A stretch of DNA of 64,000 nt, taken from Taibaiella koreensis. GTDB lineage: Bacteria > Bacteroidota > Bacteroidia > Chitinophagales > Chitinophagaceae. The stretch lies in NCBI RefSeq assembly GCF_003545715.1, contig NZ_QVNU01000004.1:1-64000 (forward strand), in the 5' to 3' direction. A model generated the notes under the pieces. That model searched no databases. It was not told the origin of the DNA and saw only the letters and a list, made by a program, of their open reading frames with translations. Every line of letters begins with the position of its first letter. Position 1 is the first letter of the stretch. Both the position numbers and the translations under genes were made by a program. Shown piece by piece: positions 53,114 through 62,951 of this stretch.

Positions 53114-55519
53114 TCAGAAGGTATAAGCCAGGTTCAGTGTGAAATTGCGTGGCCGTTGCGGATTTACCGACCAGTACCCGATATAGTATTCCTTATTGGT
53201 GATATTGTTGAGCGTAAAGCCGATGCGATAATGCGATGCCTGGTAAGCCAGTGTGGCATTAAGCAGCACATAGGATGGCAAAACGAAAACACCGGTAACG
53301 CTGTTGTCGATCACTTTATATTCCCCGGCATAATTGCCGCCCACGCCCAGTGAAAAATGCTTCAGCAAGCCATTGGCGGGCCGGTAGTTGATCCACAAGT
53401 TAGCCAGGTCCTGAGGGCCTTGTCCGCCGGGTGCTCTTCCCGGTTCATTGTAGAAATCGTTGGCATTGCCGGCCAGCACCTGCGTTCTGTTGTGGCTGTA
53501 CCCGGCAAGGATGCTGAGGCCGGGCATAGGATGTGCGGCAAGATCCACTTCGAAGCCCTTGCTACCCACCTTACCGCCCTGCAGCGAGTTGTTGGGATTA
53601 GCCGGATCGGGATATACCCGGTTACCGACACGGATATCGTAATAAGAGACAGTCAGCTGCAAGCGATCGGAAAACAAGTTGGTCTTGGCGCCCACTTCCC
53701 ATTGGTTGGCATGCTCGGGCGCAAACGATTTTATCCTCGGGTTGCTGCCGTCGGCATCGGCCACCTGGCCGGGCGCTACATTGACGAAGGCATTCATGTA
53801 ATTGGCAAAGAGTGACACCTGTTCCAGCACCGGCTGGTACACGATGCCGAACTTAGGCGACACAGCGAACTGGTTAAAATTATCGTTGTCGTCACCTTTC
53901 TCCCCTTTGGATACAAAATAATCGGCACGTACGCCGGCCATCACAGAAAGACCAGGTGTGATATTGAGCACATCGGATACATAAGCGCTGTAGGAGCTGT
54001 TGCTCACATCGCTCCGGGCGCCGTCTGTGGTACGCAGCAGGTTATCGACCAGGGCTTGCGATAAGTAAACAGGAGCAGTGGTATCGCCACTAGCGGGATC
54101 TATATAGGGCACTTCCCCTGCCTGTGGCGTAACATGCCGCACATTGGCTGAGCCGGTGCTGTTAGCGATAATGTTGCGGTTAAAGAAGTCCAGGCCTACC
54201 AGGACGCGATTGCGCAGCTTACCGATACGGAAGTCGCCATTGAAGTTTTGCTGAAAATCGGTCGTAGTCGTGGTCTGTATCTCTTTGCGGAAATACTGAT
54301 CGAAATAGTTGTCGCCGGGCGCATCGTCCCAGATATAGGTATAGTAGCCATTTGATTTGATGGTACCTCTTGAAACAACCGTCTGCGAGGTCCAGTGCTC
54401 CGACAGCTTGTAGAACATTTGCGCCTGCAGGTTAAATCTCGGATTCTTCATACTGAGATCGTTGCTCATGAAAGAGCGGTCCGGGTTAAGGCTCAGCTCC
54501 TTTACATTATGGAACGGCAATGGGCTCTGGCGGTCGGAATGAAAAAAGACAGGCGCCACTGCCATTACCAGGAAGGAAAGCCGGTCATTTACGGTATAGC
54601 TCAGCGTGGGCGCAAAGAAGAAGGCTTTGCGGTAGCCGGCATCCTGGAAGCTGTTTTCGGTATGATAGGCGGTGTTGATACGGAGTGCGATCTTTTCTAT
54701 TTTGCTCAGCGGTATATTCACATCGCCGGTAATGCGGTTAAGGCCGAAGCTACCGACGGTATAGCCGAGCTCGCCGCCGAACCCGGAATAAGGTTTTTTG
54801 GTAACGGTATTGATCATACCACCGTAACTATAGGTAGCGCCACCAAACAAAGAAGCCGAAGGCCCTTTGATCACCTGTATCTCTTCTACATTGGCCAGGT
54901 CCAGGTTGCCACTGGTAAGGCCGGGAAGACCGTTGATGAGCAGGGGCTGGGCGTCGAAGCCGCGCAGCGCAAAATAAGAGGCGCCATCCCCTGCCCTGCC
55001 TGTAGATTCCCAGGTGCGGGTAATGCCGGGTACATTGCGCAGGGCATCGTCATAGCTGGTAAGACCCTGTTGCTTTATGGTCTCCGTAGATACACTATTG
55101 TATACCTGTGCATTTTCGAGGTTTTTCAGCGGCATTTTCGCGACAATGGTATTCACTTTATCGCCCTGCCTCACGGGGATCACCACTTCCTGCAGCTGCG
55201 CTGCGCTTTCTTTCAATTGAAAGTCGACGGTTACTGTTTCGTCTTGTTCGATGGTCACCGATTGCTCCTGACCTTCCAGGCCAACTGAAGAGGCTGTAAT
55301 CGTATAGGTACCCGGCGCGATATTCCGCAATTGGTATTGTCCGCGCTTACCGGTCATAGCTGCTTTGTCACTGCCTTGCAGGCTTATCGTCACCCATTCT
55401 GCGGGCTTGCCGTCGGCAGTGCTTACAAAGCCTTTAATTGCGCCATTCTGGGCAAACAGCCAGCCTGTGCTTAATGAGAACAATAAACTTAAAATGTAGC
55501 TCTTTCTGGTCATCATCAT
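53114..55519 (-). CDS. TonB-dependent siderophore-type receptor
   Basis: 801 residues; the start is one of three consecutive ATGs (55519, 55516, 55513). A signal peptide ends LSTGWLFAQ; then comes a carboxypeptidase-regulatory-like domain (about 25-110), a plug domain (PGITRTWESTGRAGDGASYFALRGFD), and a 22-strand barrel ending LNLAYTF with the terminal aromatic residue. The plug pattern fits the siderophore receptor group (FhuA/FpvA-like). Substrate unknown; ferric siderophore is the likely class. No SusD-like lipoprotein follows, which argues against glycan uptake. It is not close to the NRPS genes. Confidence 0.92.
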   Translation of the reverse strand: MMMTRKSYILSLLFSLSTGWLFAQNGAIKGFVSTADGKPAEWVTISLQGSDKAAMTGKRGQYQLRNIAPGTYTITASSVGLEGQEQSVTIEQDETVTVDFQLKESAAQLQEVVIPVRQGDKVNTIVAKMPLKNLENAQVYNSVSTETIKQQGLTSYDDALRNVPGITRTWESTGRAGDGASYFALRGFDAQPLLINGLPGLTSGNLDLANVEEIQVIKGPSASLFGGATYSYGGMINTVTKKPYSGFGGELGYTVGSFGLNRITGDVNIPLSKIEKIALRINTAYHTENSFQDAGYRKAFFFAPTLSYTVNDRLSFLVMAVAPVFFHSDRQSPLPFHNVKELSLNPDRSFMSNDLSMKNPRFNLQAQMFYKLSEHWTSQTVVSRGTIKSNGYYTYIWDDAPGDNYFDQYFRKEIQTTTTTDFQQNFNGDFRIGKLRNRVLVGLDFFNRNIIANSTGSANVRHVTPQAGEVPYIDPASGDTTAPVYLSQALVDNLLRTTDGARSDVSNSSYSAYVSDVLNITPGLSVMAGVRADYFVSKGEKGDDNDNFNQFAVSPKFGIVYQPVLEQVSLFANYMNAFVNVAPGQVADADGSNPRIKSFAPEHANQWEVGAKTNLFSDRLQLTVSYYDIRVGNRVYPDPANPNNSLQGGKVGSKGFEVDLAAHPMPGLSILAGYSHNRTQVLAGNANDFYNEPGRAPGGQGPQDLANLWINYRPANGLLKHFSLGVGGNYAGEYKVIDNSVTGVFVLPSYVLLNATLAYQASHYRIGFTLNNITNKEYYIGYWSVNPQRPRNFTLNLAYTF

Positions 55520-55903
55520 TTTTTTAACAGGGCGCAAAAGTACTGCGCGGGTAGCGGGTATGCTATAAAAACCGGGAAATACTTTTGTAAAAAATGTATG
55601 ACAAAGCCGCCAGGGAAGCGGCATGGCTGTGGTGGTAAAATTTTGTTATGAAAAAAATACAGGTGTTTTCACGCGCAGGAAGGCCATCTTATGACGATGC
55701 TCTTGCAGCAATCAAAAGCCAGTTATCTCAAAAAATAAGATCATGGCACCAAGCTATACACTGGAGCAGTTGATCTGCTGCCTGTCTTTCTTTTTCATTG
55801 ATCGATATCAGCTTATGACAGATAAATGACATAAGTATGACCGAAGCCTGACAGAGCTCTGCAAGGCTTGCCGGAACTTTGCGCCCGAAATCAATAAAAC
55901 AAT
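55520..55903. other. Intergenic region between divergent receptor and surface-protein genes
   Basis: Holds the receptor's -7 element at its left end. A 41-codon frame (55648-55773, + strand) begins with ATG but has no recognisable sequence and no coupling to a neighbour; I leave it uncalled. No convincing promoter for the + strand gene was found. Confidence 0.45.
55535..55542 (-). promoter_or_regulatory. -7 element TACTTTTG before the TonB receptor
   Basis: Exact TAnnTTTG on the minus strand, 15 bp before the first ATG; no strong -33 TTG at the right distance. No iron-regulator site could be recognised. Confidence 0.45.
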
Positions 55904-58441
55904 ATGCGTAAAGTATTACTGGCAGGAATGGCCATGGGATTGCCTTTTGGCATCATGGCCCAGACGAACAGGCACAACAACCTCGGACCACAGGAACACC
56001 TGTGGAAGATGAAACGGATCGCCGCACATGAATTTATCGCTGTGGGCAATAGCGGCGCCGTCATGAAATACAACGACAGCTGCAACGACTGGCTACCCTT
56101 GCCGCTGAACAACAACGCCGACTTCCGGAATATCTCCTTTCCGAATGCCAGCACAGGCTTTATCAGCGGTCCTTCCGATGCCTTTTATAAGACGATAGAC
56201 GGCGGCGCCTCCTGGTCCGCTATTCTTCCGGCAGCAACCGGCCTTACCAATGGCAGCATTCAATGCGTGTATTTCCGGGATGCGCTCACGGGCTTTATCG
56301 CCGGCAGCCAGATCGGCGTCAGCGGCGGCGGGCGCTTTATTAAGAAGACGACCGACGGCGGCAGTACCTGGGCTAATGTAACGCCCTCTACTATCGCTAC
56401 CTCTACAGTATACGATATGGCCTTTTTCAGCAATGGTACCGGCCTTGCGGTCGCTACCAATAATAAGGCCTTTCGTACTACCGATGACGGTGCTACCTGG
56501 GTAGCCGCTACAACACCCGGCACCGCTTATTCCGTAGCAGTGGCAGGCACTTCAACCGTAGCCGTGGCTGTAGCCAATAGTAATATCATGCGCAGCACCG
56601 ACCAGGGCCTTACCTGGACTACGATACCTACGACAGCCACCGGGCTGCAGGGCGTCCATTTCTACGATGCGCTGCATGGCATGATCACCGGTGCTGCGGG
56701 TGCCTTGCTGTATACAGCCGATGGCGGGCTCACCTGGTCGGCGATACCCACATTGCTAAGCCAGAAGCTGTACGATGTCCAAATGACCGCCGAACGTAAA
56801 GCCGTAGCCGTAGGTGCAGATGGCACAGTACTGGATGTGGACCTGGACCAATCTTTCCACCGCCTGTTCGAAGAGCACTTTTGCCATCCCATCGATAGCC
56901 TCAGCTATACCGGCTATACCAATACCGACAAGAGCAGCGCTACGCCCCCAAGGAAATGGTTCTTCACCAATGTGAATGAAGCCAATAACGGGCTGGAAGC
57001 CGCGCAATGGTTTCCCGGTAAGTTTGCGATATACGATGCTTACTATTATGAAGACGTGCTGTCTCAGCACCATACCGACAGCGCCATGATCGAGACACGC
57101 AGCCTCAACCTGGCCGGCGTAAGTCTCCTGTCGCTGGATTGGAACGAAGCCTTCTACACACATCCCGATGGCCTGAGCAAGACCCGTGTGGAGGGATTCA
57201 ACGGCACCGCCTGGGTAACCCTGTATGAAAGCACTGGTATGGACGCCGGCGACGGTGTGGCCTCCGCTATATTTCCCACACACAAGCGGGCAATCGATAT
57301 CAGCACACTGGCCGGTGTTACCAATGCCCGCCTTAGGTTCAGCTATATTGCACCCAATACCAACGATGGGTTGAAGAATTTCTGGGCAGTGAGCGATATC
57401 GTGATCAGCAACCGTAGCACGTCCGTCCAACTGGACACTATCTCTGCAGCCGGTGCTACCGGCGCTTGCCTGTCCATGGCACCCAAAGACATTAAGGTGA
57501 CGATGAGCAATACCGGCGCCATGCCCGTGTTCCCGCTGGAACTGCGCTGGAGCAGCAGCGACGGTCGTTCCGGCGCCGCTGCCGACTACAATATGCTGGC
57601 TCCGGGTACTGCAACAACCATTACACTCATCGACAACTTCACACCGCCTGCAGCTGGTGGTGCCATCACCCTTAAAGCCTGGATCAGCAAATTGCCCAAC
57701 CAGGTTGCCGCCAACGATACCGTATCCGCTACCTTCTACTTTGTACCCGAAGCATCGGGCACGGCACTTTTGGGTGTGGATACAGCGATCTGTCCCGGCG
57801 GTACCTATACCCTTCAGGCCCCTGCTACACTCAGCAATGTGCTTTGGTCCGATGGCAGCCATGCTGCGACCTTCAGCACCGGTACCGCCGGTACTTACTG
57901 GATCAGCGGACAATACGGAGCCTGCACTGTCAGCGATACGATCCGCATCAGCATGCAAAGCGTTCCGGTGCCGGTGATCAGCCTTCAAGGCAGTGTACTG
58001 CGGGTTGATAACGTATACGCCCGTTACCAATGGTTCTACAACAATACCGCCCTCCCTGGTACACCAAGCGCCCAGCTTACACCAACACAAAATGGTAATT
58101 ACTTTGTGGTAGTGACTACCGCTGCCGGTTGCAGCGATACTTCGGCCGTATTCCGTTACGAAAATCAGGGAACAGGTATCGATACAACAGCAGGCAACAT
58201 ACAGACATTAAAAGTTTATCCCAATCCGGCCACCGACCTGGTAACCCTGGACCCCGGTATAAAGCTATCCGGCATACTTACCCTTACGATAGCCGATGCA
58301 CAGGGACGTCGACTACAACAACAAGCGTTTAATAGCAGCGGGCCTGTACAGGTCAATATTGCAGCCTTGCCGGCAGGTGTGTACTGGCTCCGTCTTACCG
58401 GCGATCGCTTCAGCGCCTACACGCGACTGGTAAAAAAATAA
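55904..58441 (+). CDS. Large T9SS surface protein with Ycf48-like propeller repeats
   Basis: 845 residues with a signal peptide ending GIMAQ. Residues about 30-310 form propeller repeats of the BNR/Ycf48 type, each with a T(D/T)DGG.TW motif (KTIDGGASW, KTTDGGSTW, RTTDDGATW, RSTDQGLTW, YTADGGLTW). A beta-jelly-roll-like region (about 330-520) and Ig-like segments follow. The C-terminal 75 residues are a T9SS type A sorting domain (LKVYPNPATDLVTL ... YTRLVKK). No catalytic residues recognised; probably a secreted or surface binding protein. A terminator follows at 58464. Confidence 0.88.
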   Translation: MRKVLLAGMAMGLPFGIMAQTNRHNNLGPQEHLWKMKRIAAHEFIAVGNSGAVMKYNDSCNDWLPLPLNNNADFRNISFPNASTGFISGPSDAFYKTIDGGASWSAILPAATGLTNGSIQCVYFRDALTGFIAGSQIGVSGGGRFIKKTTDGGSTWANVTPSTIATSTVYDMAFFSNGTGLAVATNNKAFRTTDDGATWVAATTPGTAYSVAVAGTSTVAVAVANSNIMRSTDQGLTWTTIPTTATGLQGVHFYDALHGMITGAAGALLYTADGGLTWSAIPTLLSQKLYDVQMTAERKAVAVGADGTVLDVDLDQSFHRLFEEHFCHPIDSLSYTGYTNTDKSSATPPRKWFFTNVNEANNGLEAAQWFPGKFAIYDAYYYEDVLSQHHTDSAMIETRSLNLAGVSLLSLDWNEAFYTHPDGLSKTRVEGFNGTAWVTLYESTGMDAGDGVASAIFPTHKRAIDISTLAGVTNARLRFSYIAPNTNDGLKNFWAVSDIVISNRSTSVQLDTISAAGATGACLSMAPKDIKVTMSNTGAMPVFPLELRWSSSDGRSGAAADYNMLAPGTATTITLIDNFTPPAAGGAITLKAWISKLPNQVAANDTVSATFYFVPEASGTALLGVDTAICPGGTYTLQAPATLSNVLWSDGSHAATFSTGTAGTYWISGQYGACTVSDTIRISMQSVPVPVISLQGSVLRVDNVYARYQWFYNNTALPGTPSAQLTPTQNGNYFVVVTTAAGCSDTSAVFRYENQGTGIDTTAGNIQTLKVYPNPATDLVTLDPGIKLSGILTLTIADAQGRRLQQQAFNSSGPVQVNIAALPAGVYWLRLTGDRFSAYTRLVKK

Positions 58442-58463
58442 GTCTTCTTCTTTTTGTTTATAC

Positions 58464-58494
58464 GCCTGCGGCTTCTGCCGCGGGCTTTCTTTTA
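58464..58494 (+). terminator. Rho-independent terminator of the surface-protein gene
   Basis: The stem GCCTGCGGC / GCCGCGGGC has the loop TTCT and is followed by TTTCTTTTAT. Confidence 0.8.
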
Positions 58495-58588
58495 TTATGT
58501 TGCGAAATTTACTCATTCATTATATAATTCATGATAAATTGCGCCTGATATATTATCTTTAGGACACCAATAAAACTGTCCCGTCATC

Positions 58589-60631
58589 ATGCCAAAATTT
58601 ATTCCTGCTTTTTGGGCGCTAATGCTGTTTTGCTGCTGCTGCTATCATCCCGTCTCCGCCCAGCTGGAAAATAGCATCTGGTGTTTCGGCCAGCATGTAG
58701 GAATCAATTTCAATACCCAACCGCCCAGCTTTTTCCCGCACAATATGAATGCATTCGAAGGCTGTACTACCGTTTCGGATGCTTCGGGACATTTGCTTTT
58801 CTATTCGCTGGGCAGCCGCATCTGGGACCGCAACGGCAATGTAATGCCCAATAGTATCGGCCTGCTGGGCAATGGTCCCCTGATCAACGGCGTTCCTCAG
58901 GGATCAAGCGAAGGGGGTACGCTGGCGCTCCGTTCGATCACCGATACCAGCATCTATTACTCGTTTTCGATGGGTGCCGTTGAGGATGGTCCACCCAGCT
59001 TATGGTATTCGGTAATAGACATGCGCCTGAACGGCGGTATGGGAGATGTAGTGCCTACACAAAAGAATATATTCCTGGCCGATTCCTTAGCGGAAAGCAT
59101 CACCTTTACCATGGGCCCCGATTGTAACAGCTACTGGGTATTGGTAACCAAGTGGACTTCGGCTGCGACTTACCTTACGTTTAAAGTAGATGCCGCTGGC
59201 GTGCACACAACCCCGGTATCCTCCCCCATCTCAGGCGGAACTATTGCACCCATATTTTCAAATGATGGGAAACGACTGTATGCTCCGGCAGGAACTTTAT
59301 ATGTATCCGATTTCGATCAATCGACTGGCATTGTTGCGCCGGCCGTGGGTATTACTTCTCCTAATTTGTCATTTACCTGGCCTATGGCGATATCCCCTGA
59401 TGATTCAAAATTATATTTCGGCAACATAGGGCCGCTTTTCAAGCTGGTACAATGCGATATCAGCCTGTTGCCCGATTATACAGCTGTTGCCAATTCTGCC
59501 AGGGTGATCGATACGAATGCCTATTTCGACATACAACCAGCGGTGGATGGAAAACTGTACCTGGTGCCGCTCCTTCCCGCTATGTCGCAACCTTACCTGG
59601 CGGCCATTGAGGCGCCCAATAATGCGGGTGCGGCTTGCCTCTTCAACCCGGTAGCGCTACAACAACCTCCAAGCATGCCTAATCCCCAGTACAAATTTAT
59701 ACGCCTGGGTAAACCGTTTCGCCTGCCCGGGAATCCGGATACGCTGGTCCGGGTCGTTAAAGACACATCGATCTGTTTCCGCGACCAGGCCCAGCTTACC
59801 CTGCCGCCAGCTACTTATTATTCCTGGAGTACGGGCGCAGCCACCCAGAGTATCAACATAAACCAGGATGGGGTGTATTGGGCTTATTCCAGCAGCTTTT
59901 GCCATCATTATATCGACTCCTTCAAAGTACGCTTCGTCAATTTCGACATGGAAATAGGCCCAGATACCCTTATTTGCCCCGGCGATTCCTTCCTGATACA
60001 GCCCCTTGCACCTGCCGGTTCAAGCTACCGCTGGCAAAACGGAAGCACCGCGTCATCTTTCCCCGCTTCAAGGCCCGGAAACTATACCCTACGCGTAACC
60101 AAAGATGGCTGTACCAAAGCAGATAGTCTTTATGTGACCGGCATAGACCCTTATTTACAAATAAGACCGCGCGATACCAGCTTTTGCAGCGACGAACCTT
60201 TCCGGCTTAAGGCCGAAGCCAACCCGGCGGGTACGTTCCGCTGGAATACCGGAGCCACAGACGATGCCATCGATATAGACCAGGCCGGACGATACAGTGT
60301 TGTCACCGACAATATATGCGGCCGTTTCAGCGATAGCGTGTATATCGACATTAAAGGCTGCCAGTGCCGTAGCTATATACCCAATGCCTTTTCCCCCAAT
60401 AGCGACGGCAACAACGACCTGTTCCAGGTAACGTTCAACTGCCCCGATGTAAAAAGTTACCAGTTGTCTGTTTACGATCGCTGGGGCAGAAGGGTTTTTC
60501 TCAGTAAAGTCCCCGGTGAAGGATGGAACGGACAGAACGCCGATGTGGGTACCTATTTTTATTACCTCAGCTATAAGCATCCTTTGCTGGGTGAAGTGAG
60601 GAAAAAGGGAGACGTAATGCTGATACGCTAG
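58589..60631 (+). CDS. Gliding-motility-associated (CHU_C, T9SS type B) surface protein
   Basis: 680 residues with a signal peptide ending HPVSAQ. The N-terminal two thirds (about 25-370) resembles the WD40/propeller-like part seen in many CHU_C proteins (LLFYSLGSRIWDRNG, FSNDGKRLYAPAG, SPDDSKLYFGN). Several Ig-like segments with CPGDSF/CSDEPF motifs follow. The last 85 residues are the CHU_C type B domain (IPNAFSPNSDGNNDLF, VYDRWGRRVF, GTYFYYLSYK). Type B cargo is exported by T9SS and often needs a PorP/SprF-like partner. Role in adhesion or gliding is inferred from the domain only. Confidence 0.88.
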   Translation: MPKFIPAFWALMLFCCCCYHPVSAQLENSIWCFGQHVGINFNTQPPSFFPHNMNAFEGCTTVSDASGHLLFYSLGSRIWDRNGNVMPNSIGLLGNGPLINGVPQGSSEGGTLALRSITDTSIYYSFSMGAVEDGPPSLWYSVIDMRLNGGMGDVVPTQKNIFLADSLAESITFTMGPDCNSYWVLVTKWTSAATYLTFKVDAAGVHTTPVSSPISGGTIAPIFSNDGKRLYAPAGTLYVSDFDQSTGIVAPAVGITSPNLSFTWPMAISPDDSKLYFGNIGPLFKLVQCDISLLPDYTAVANSARVIDTNAYFDIQPAVDGKLYLVPLLPAMSQPYLAAIEAPNNAGAACLFNPVALQQPPSMPNPQYKFIRLGKPFRLPGNPDTLVRVVKDTSICFRDQAQLTLPPATYYSWSTGAATQSININQDGVYWAYSSSFCHHYIDSFKVRFVNFDMEIGPDTLICPGDSFLIQPLAPAGSSYRWQNGSTASSFPASRPGNYTLRVTKDGCTKADSLYVTGIDPYLQIRPRDTSFCSDEPFRLKAEANPAGTFRWNTGATDDAIDIDQAGRYSVVTDNICGRFSDSVYIDIKGCQCRSYIPNAFSPNSDGNNDLFQVTFNCPDVKSYQLSVYDRWGRRVFLSKVPGEGWNGQNADVGTYFYYLSYKHPLLGEVRKKGDVMLIR

Positions 60632-60682
60632 GGCGCCCGGCCGGTGTAGCGATTTGATAACACAGGGGGTACAAAAATGGTC

Positions 60683-60712
60683 TTGCATAAATAAAGGGAG
60701 ATTGTAGCTTTG
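60683..60712 (+). promoter_or_regulatory. Consensus Bacteroidota promoter (TTG-N19-TAGCTTTG)
   Basis: TTG at 60683-60685, 19 bp, then TAGCTTTG at 60705-60712: an exact match for both halves and spacing. It lies 42 bp before ATG 60755 and rules out an in-frame start at 60710. Confidence 0.8.
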
Positions 60713-60754
60713 CATGACCAATACCTGAAGCATCACAATGCTAAACGCTACCCT

Positions 60755-61159
60755 ATGGCTAAATTCAACCTTAAGGATACCCTTATCCTGCCCGTAAAAT
60801 ACCAGAACACCAAGCTTTACCTTACGGCCAACGTGGTGCCCGACAATACGGTGATCAGCATCGCCGGACACTCCGTGATCAATTGCCTGCAGATCGAGAT
60901 CGCCGATGTTACCTTCAGCGACCACCCGCTCGACTACGCCAACAAGCTTTATGGCGCTACGCTCAGCGTGGAGGTAAATGTAAGCAAGATCAAAACGGGC
61001 GAGAGCGACGACGATGGATCAAAGATCCCCGTGAGCTGTTCGCTGATCGTCGATGCCGGCAATGACTTGCTGCAGGAATACCAATTAGACGATAAAAAGA
61101 CGCCTACGGCCAATTCCCGTTTCTTCTTCACCATTGCGCTTAAAGCAGAACAAGCATGA
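60755..61159 (+). CDS. Hypothetical protein, first gene of a two-gene operon
   Basis: 134 residues from ATG 60755, set by the promoter just upstream. Mostly beta strands (KFNLKDTLILPVKYQNTKLYL, CLQIEIADVTF), no signal peptide, with an acidic Ser/Asp loop (TGESDDDGS). No family recognised. Its stop overlaps the next gene's start (ATGA), so the two are translated together and probably act together. Confidence 0.72.
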   Translation: MAKFNLKDTLILPVKYQNTKLYLTANVVPDNTVISIAGHSVINCLQIEIADVTFSDHPLDYANKLYGATLSVEVNVSKIKTGESDDDGSKIPVSCSLIVDAGNDLLQEYQLDDKKTPTANSRFFFTIALKAEQA

Positions 61160-62424
61160 GAAAATACTACCTGTTTGCTGCCTGCCTGTTATGCTTGAGC
61201 CTCAGCACACAAGCGCAGGAGCCCGACCTGAAGCCGCTGGAGCTCACCGCCAGCCCTGCTTATATCCTGCTGGGTGTTCAGCCCACCAATATCCAGCGGC
61301 CGTCTACACCACGCGATTTCGCCGCCAGCCTGCAGTCCGCCGCGGTGAATGGGGTGCTGCAACCCAATTTCGCACTGGAGGTAAACCCGTTCAACTGGAA
61401 TAAGAAAGCAGCCGGCAATCAATATTCTTTCATCGCCAACGATTATTTTTCCACCGATATCCTGCCTGCAATCAAAAAGAATTTTGCCATTTCCCTTGCT
61501 ACCTCCAGCACCGATACGGTAAAATTCGGCGACTTGAACAAAGGTACCGGCCTGGGATATGGGTTGAGGGTAACGTTGCTGCCGGGAACTGTAAACAAAA
61601 GAACGACAGAAGATCTGCACGCCTGGGCTACGGCCGAAACCAAACAATTAGCACTTAGCCTGGTCGATAATCTGCTCAATAGTCCATCGTTCACCTATGA
61701 AGATGTACAACGGGCCTTTGACATGGCAGCGGCACATACTGCAGAGCGAAAAGACATTCCTGACGCAATGAAAGCCGGCCTGCAAAACGATCTGCTCTCC
61801 CTGAAGGGGAAGGTTGCGGCCTTGAAGGACACTGCCGCTTTACAAAGCTGGCTGGCCACAGAAGAACCCGCACTCGACTCCATGAAGGCGGTGGCACTGG
61901 ACCGTATCAACAAACGCCGGACACCCTTTGCCCGCGAAGGTTTTATCCTGGAAGCCGCTTATTCCGGCGTCATCGTGCTGCAAAACAATAACTGGGATAA
62001 TGCGGTCTACGCGAAGACGGGCATCTGGATCACGCCCTCTTACCGGCTCGACCTCAGCAACGACAAAGACCTGAAGCTGGTGCAGTCGCTGGACTTCCTG
62101 GGTATCTTAAGGTATATCTGGAACGAGCATAGGGTAGATCCCGGCAATTACCTGGACTTCGGCGCCAAGGCGCAGTTCAATCGCAACGACTGGAATATAG
62201 GGCTGGAAGGCGTGTTCCGCCATGCTTCCGAAATACCCCTGACCCAAAGCTCACACTGGACCTATTCCTGGGCGGCCAATTTCAGCTATACCCTGCAGGA
62301 CAATATTACCCTGCGACTGAGCTTCGGCTCTCAGTTTGACGGTAATACCAGGGTTTATACCAAGCCCAACGAAATACTCGCCATTGGCGGCATCAGCTTC
62401 GGCCTGCTGGGAAAAGGGAAGTAA
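61156..62424 (+). CDS. Predicted outer-membrane beta-barrel-like protein
   Basis: 422 residues with a signal peptide ending LSTQAQ. The first 150 residues look beta-rich, then a helical segment (about 150-250, rich in Ala, Lys and Asp), then alternating-residue beta strands to the end (LRYIWNEHRVDPGNYLDFG, WNIGLEGVFRHAS, SYTLQDNITLRLSFGS), a barrel-like pattern. Coupled to the 134-residue protein through ATGA. Function unknown; it may be a pore with a soluble partner. Confidence 0.72.
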   Translation: MRKYYLFAACLLCLSLSTQAQEPDLKPLELTASPAYILLGVQPTNIQRPSTPRDFAASLQSAAVNGVLQPNFALEVNPFNWNKKAAGNQYSFIANDYFSTDILPAIKKNFAISLATSSTDTVKFGDLNKGTGLGYGLRVTLLPGTVNKRTTEDLHAWATAETKQLALSLVDNLLNSPSFTYEDVQRAFDMAAAHTAERKDIPDAMKAGLQNDLLSLKGKVAALKDTAALQSWLATEEPALDSMKAVALDRINKRRTPFAREGFILEAAYSGVIVLQNNNWDNAVYAKTGIWITPSYRLDLSNDKDLKLVQSLDFLGILRYIWNEHRVDPGNYLDFGAKAQFNRNDWNIGLEGVFRHASEIPLTQSSHWTYSWAANFSYTLQDNITLRLSFGSQFDGNTRVYTKPNEILAIGGISFGLLGKGK

Positions 62425-62501
62425 GCTGGCAGCTTTATTCTGCCCACCGGGAATTATCTTTCAGCTTCGTCATTTCCAATATAATAAACCCTATTATAAT
62501 C

Positions 62502-62900
62502 ATGAGAAAATATGTTATTTTATTCTGGCTGGTCATCTCAATATTTCTTTCTTCAGGATGCAGTGATTACGGAAAGAAAATTCAATTTGGGAACCTTGAT
62601 CTTTATTATACGTCGGCCGTTACCAAGGATGAAGCTGATAAGCTGGGAAATTATTTAGTACAGCGTGGGATCAATAATAATGGCGCGAAAAAGACAGTTC
62701 AATTATCTAAAGATGGCTATACGTATCAGTTCCGTATGGTCCTTAAACAAGACTTGGAACAAGATGAGGACACGAAACGTCAATTCGAAAAACAAGCCTA
62801 CCTGATATCGCAAGATGTATTTAATGGCGAAAGAGTGGAAGTACACGCTTGTGACGAAGATTTCAAAACAATTCGTGTGTATCTTATGAAAGCCTATTGA
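62502..62900 (+). CDS. Small predicted lipoprotein
   Basis: 132 residues. A signal peptide with lipobox FLSSGC puts the lipid anchor on Cys20. The rest is soluble and charged, with a LDLYYTSAVTKDEADKLGNY stretch. No family recognised. It is 77 bp after the barrel-like gene and may belong to the same transcript. Confidence 0.7.
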   Translation: MRKYVILFWLVISIFLSSGCSDYGKKIQFGNLDLYYTSAVTKDEADKLGNYLVQRGINNNGAKKTVQLSKDGYTYQFRMVLKQDLEQDEDTKRQFEKQAYLISQDVFNGERVEVHACDEDFKTIRVYLMKAY

Positions 62901-62951
62901 TTTTTTCACAAAAAGTTACAGGCATAGTCGATGATAGTAAAAAGCACCTTA

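Noticed and set aside
53114-55519. TonB receptor as uptake partner of the NRPS product
   Set aside because: It is over 30 kb from the cluster with unrelated genes between, and nothing in the sequence links them.
55648-55773. 41-codon + strand frame
   Set aside because: Unlike the small gene in the arsenic operon it has no coupling, hydrophobic pattern or motif to support it.
56756-58090. Minus-strand open frame of 444 codons
   Set aside because: Shadow of the T9SS surface protein, whose + strand frame has propeller motifs and a sorting domain.
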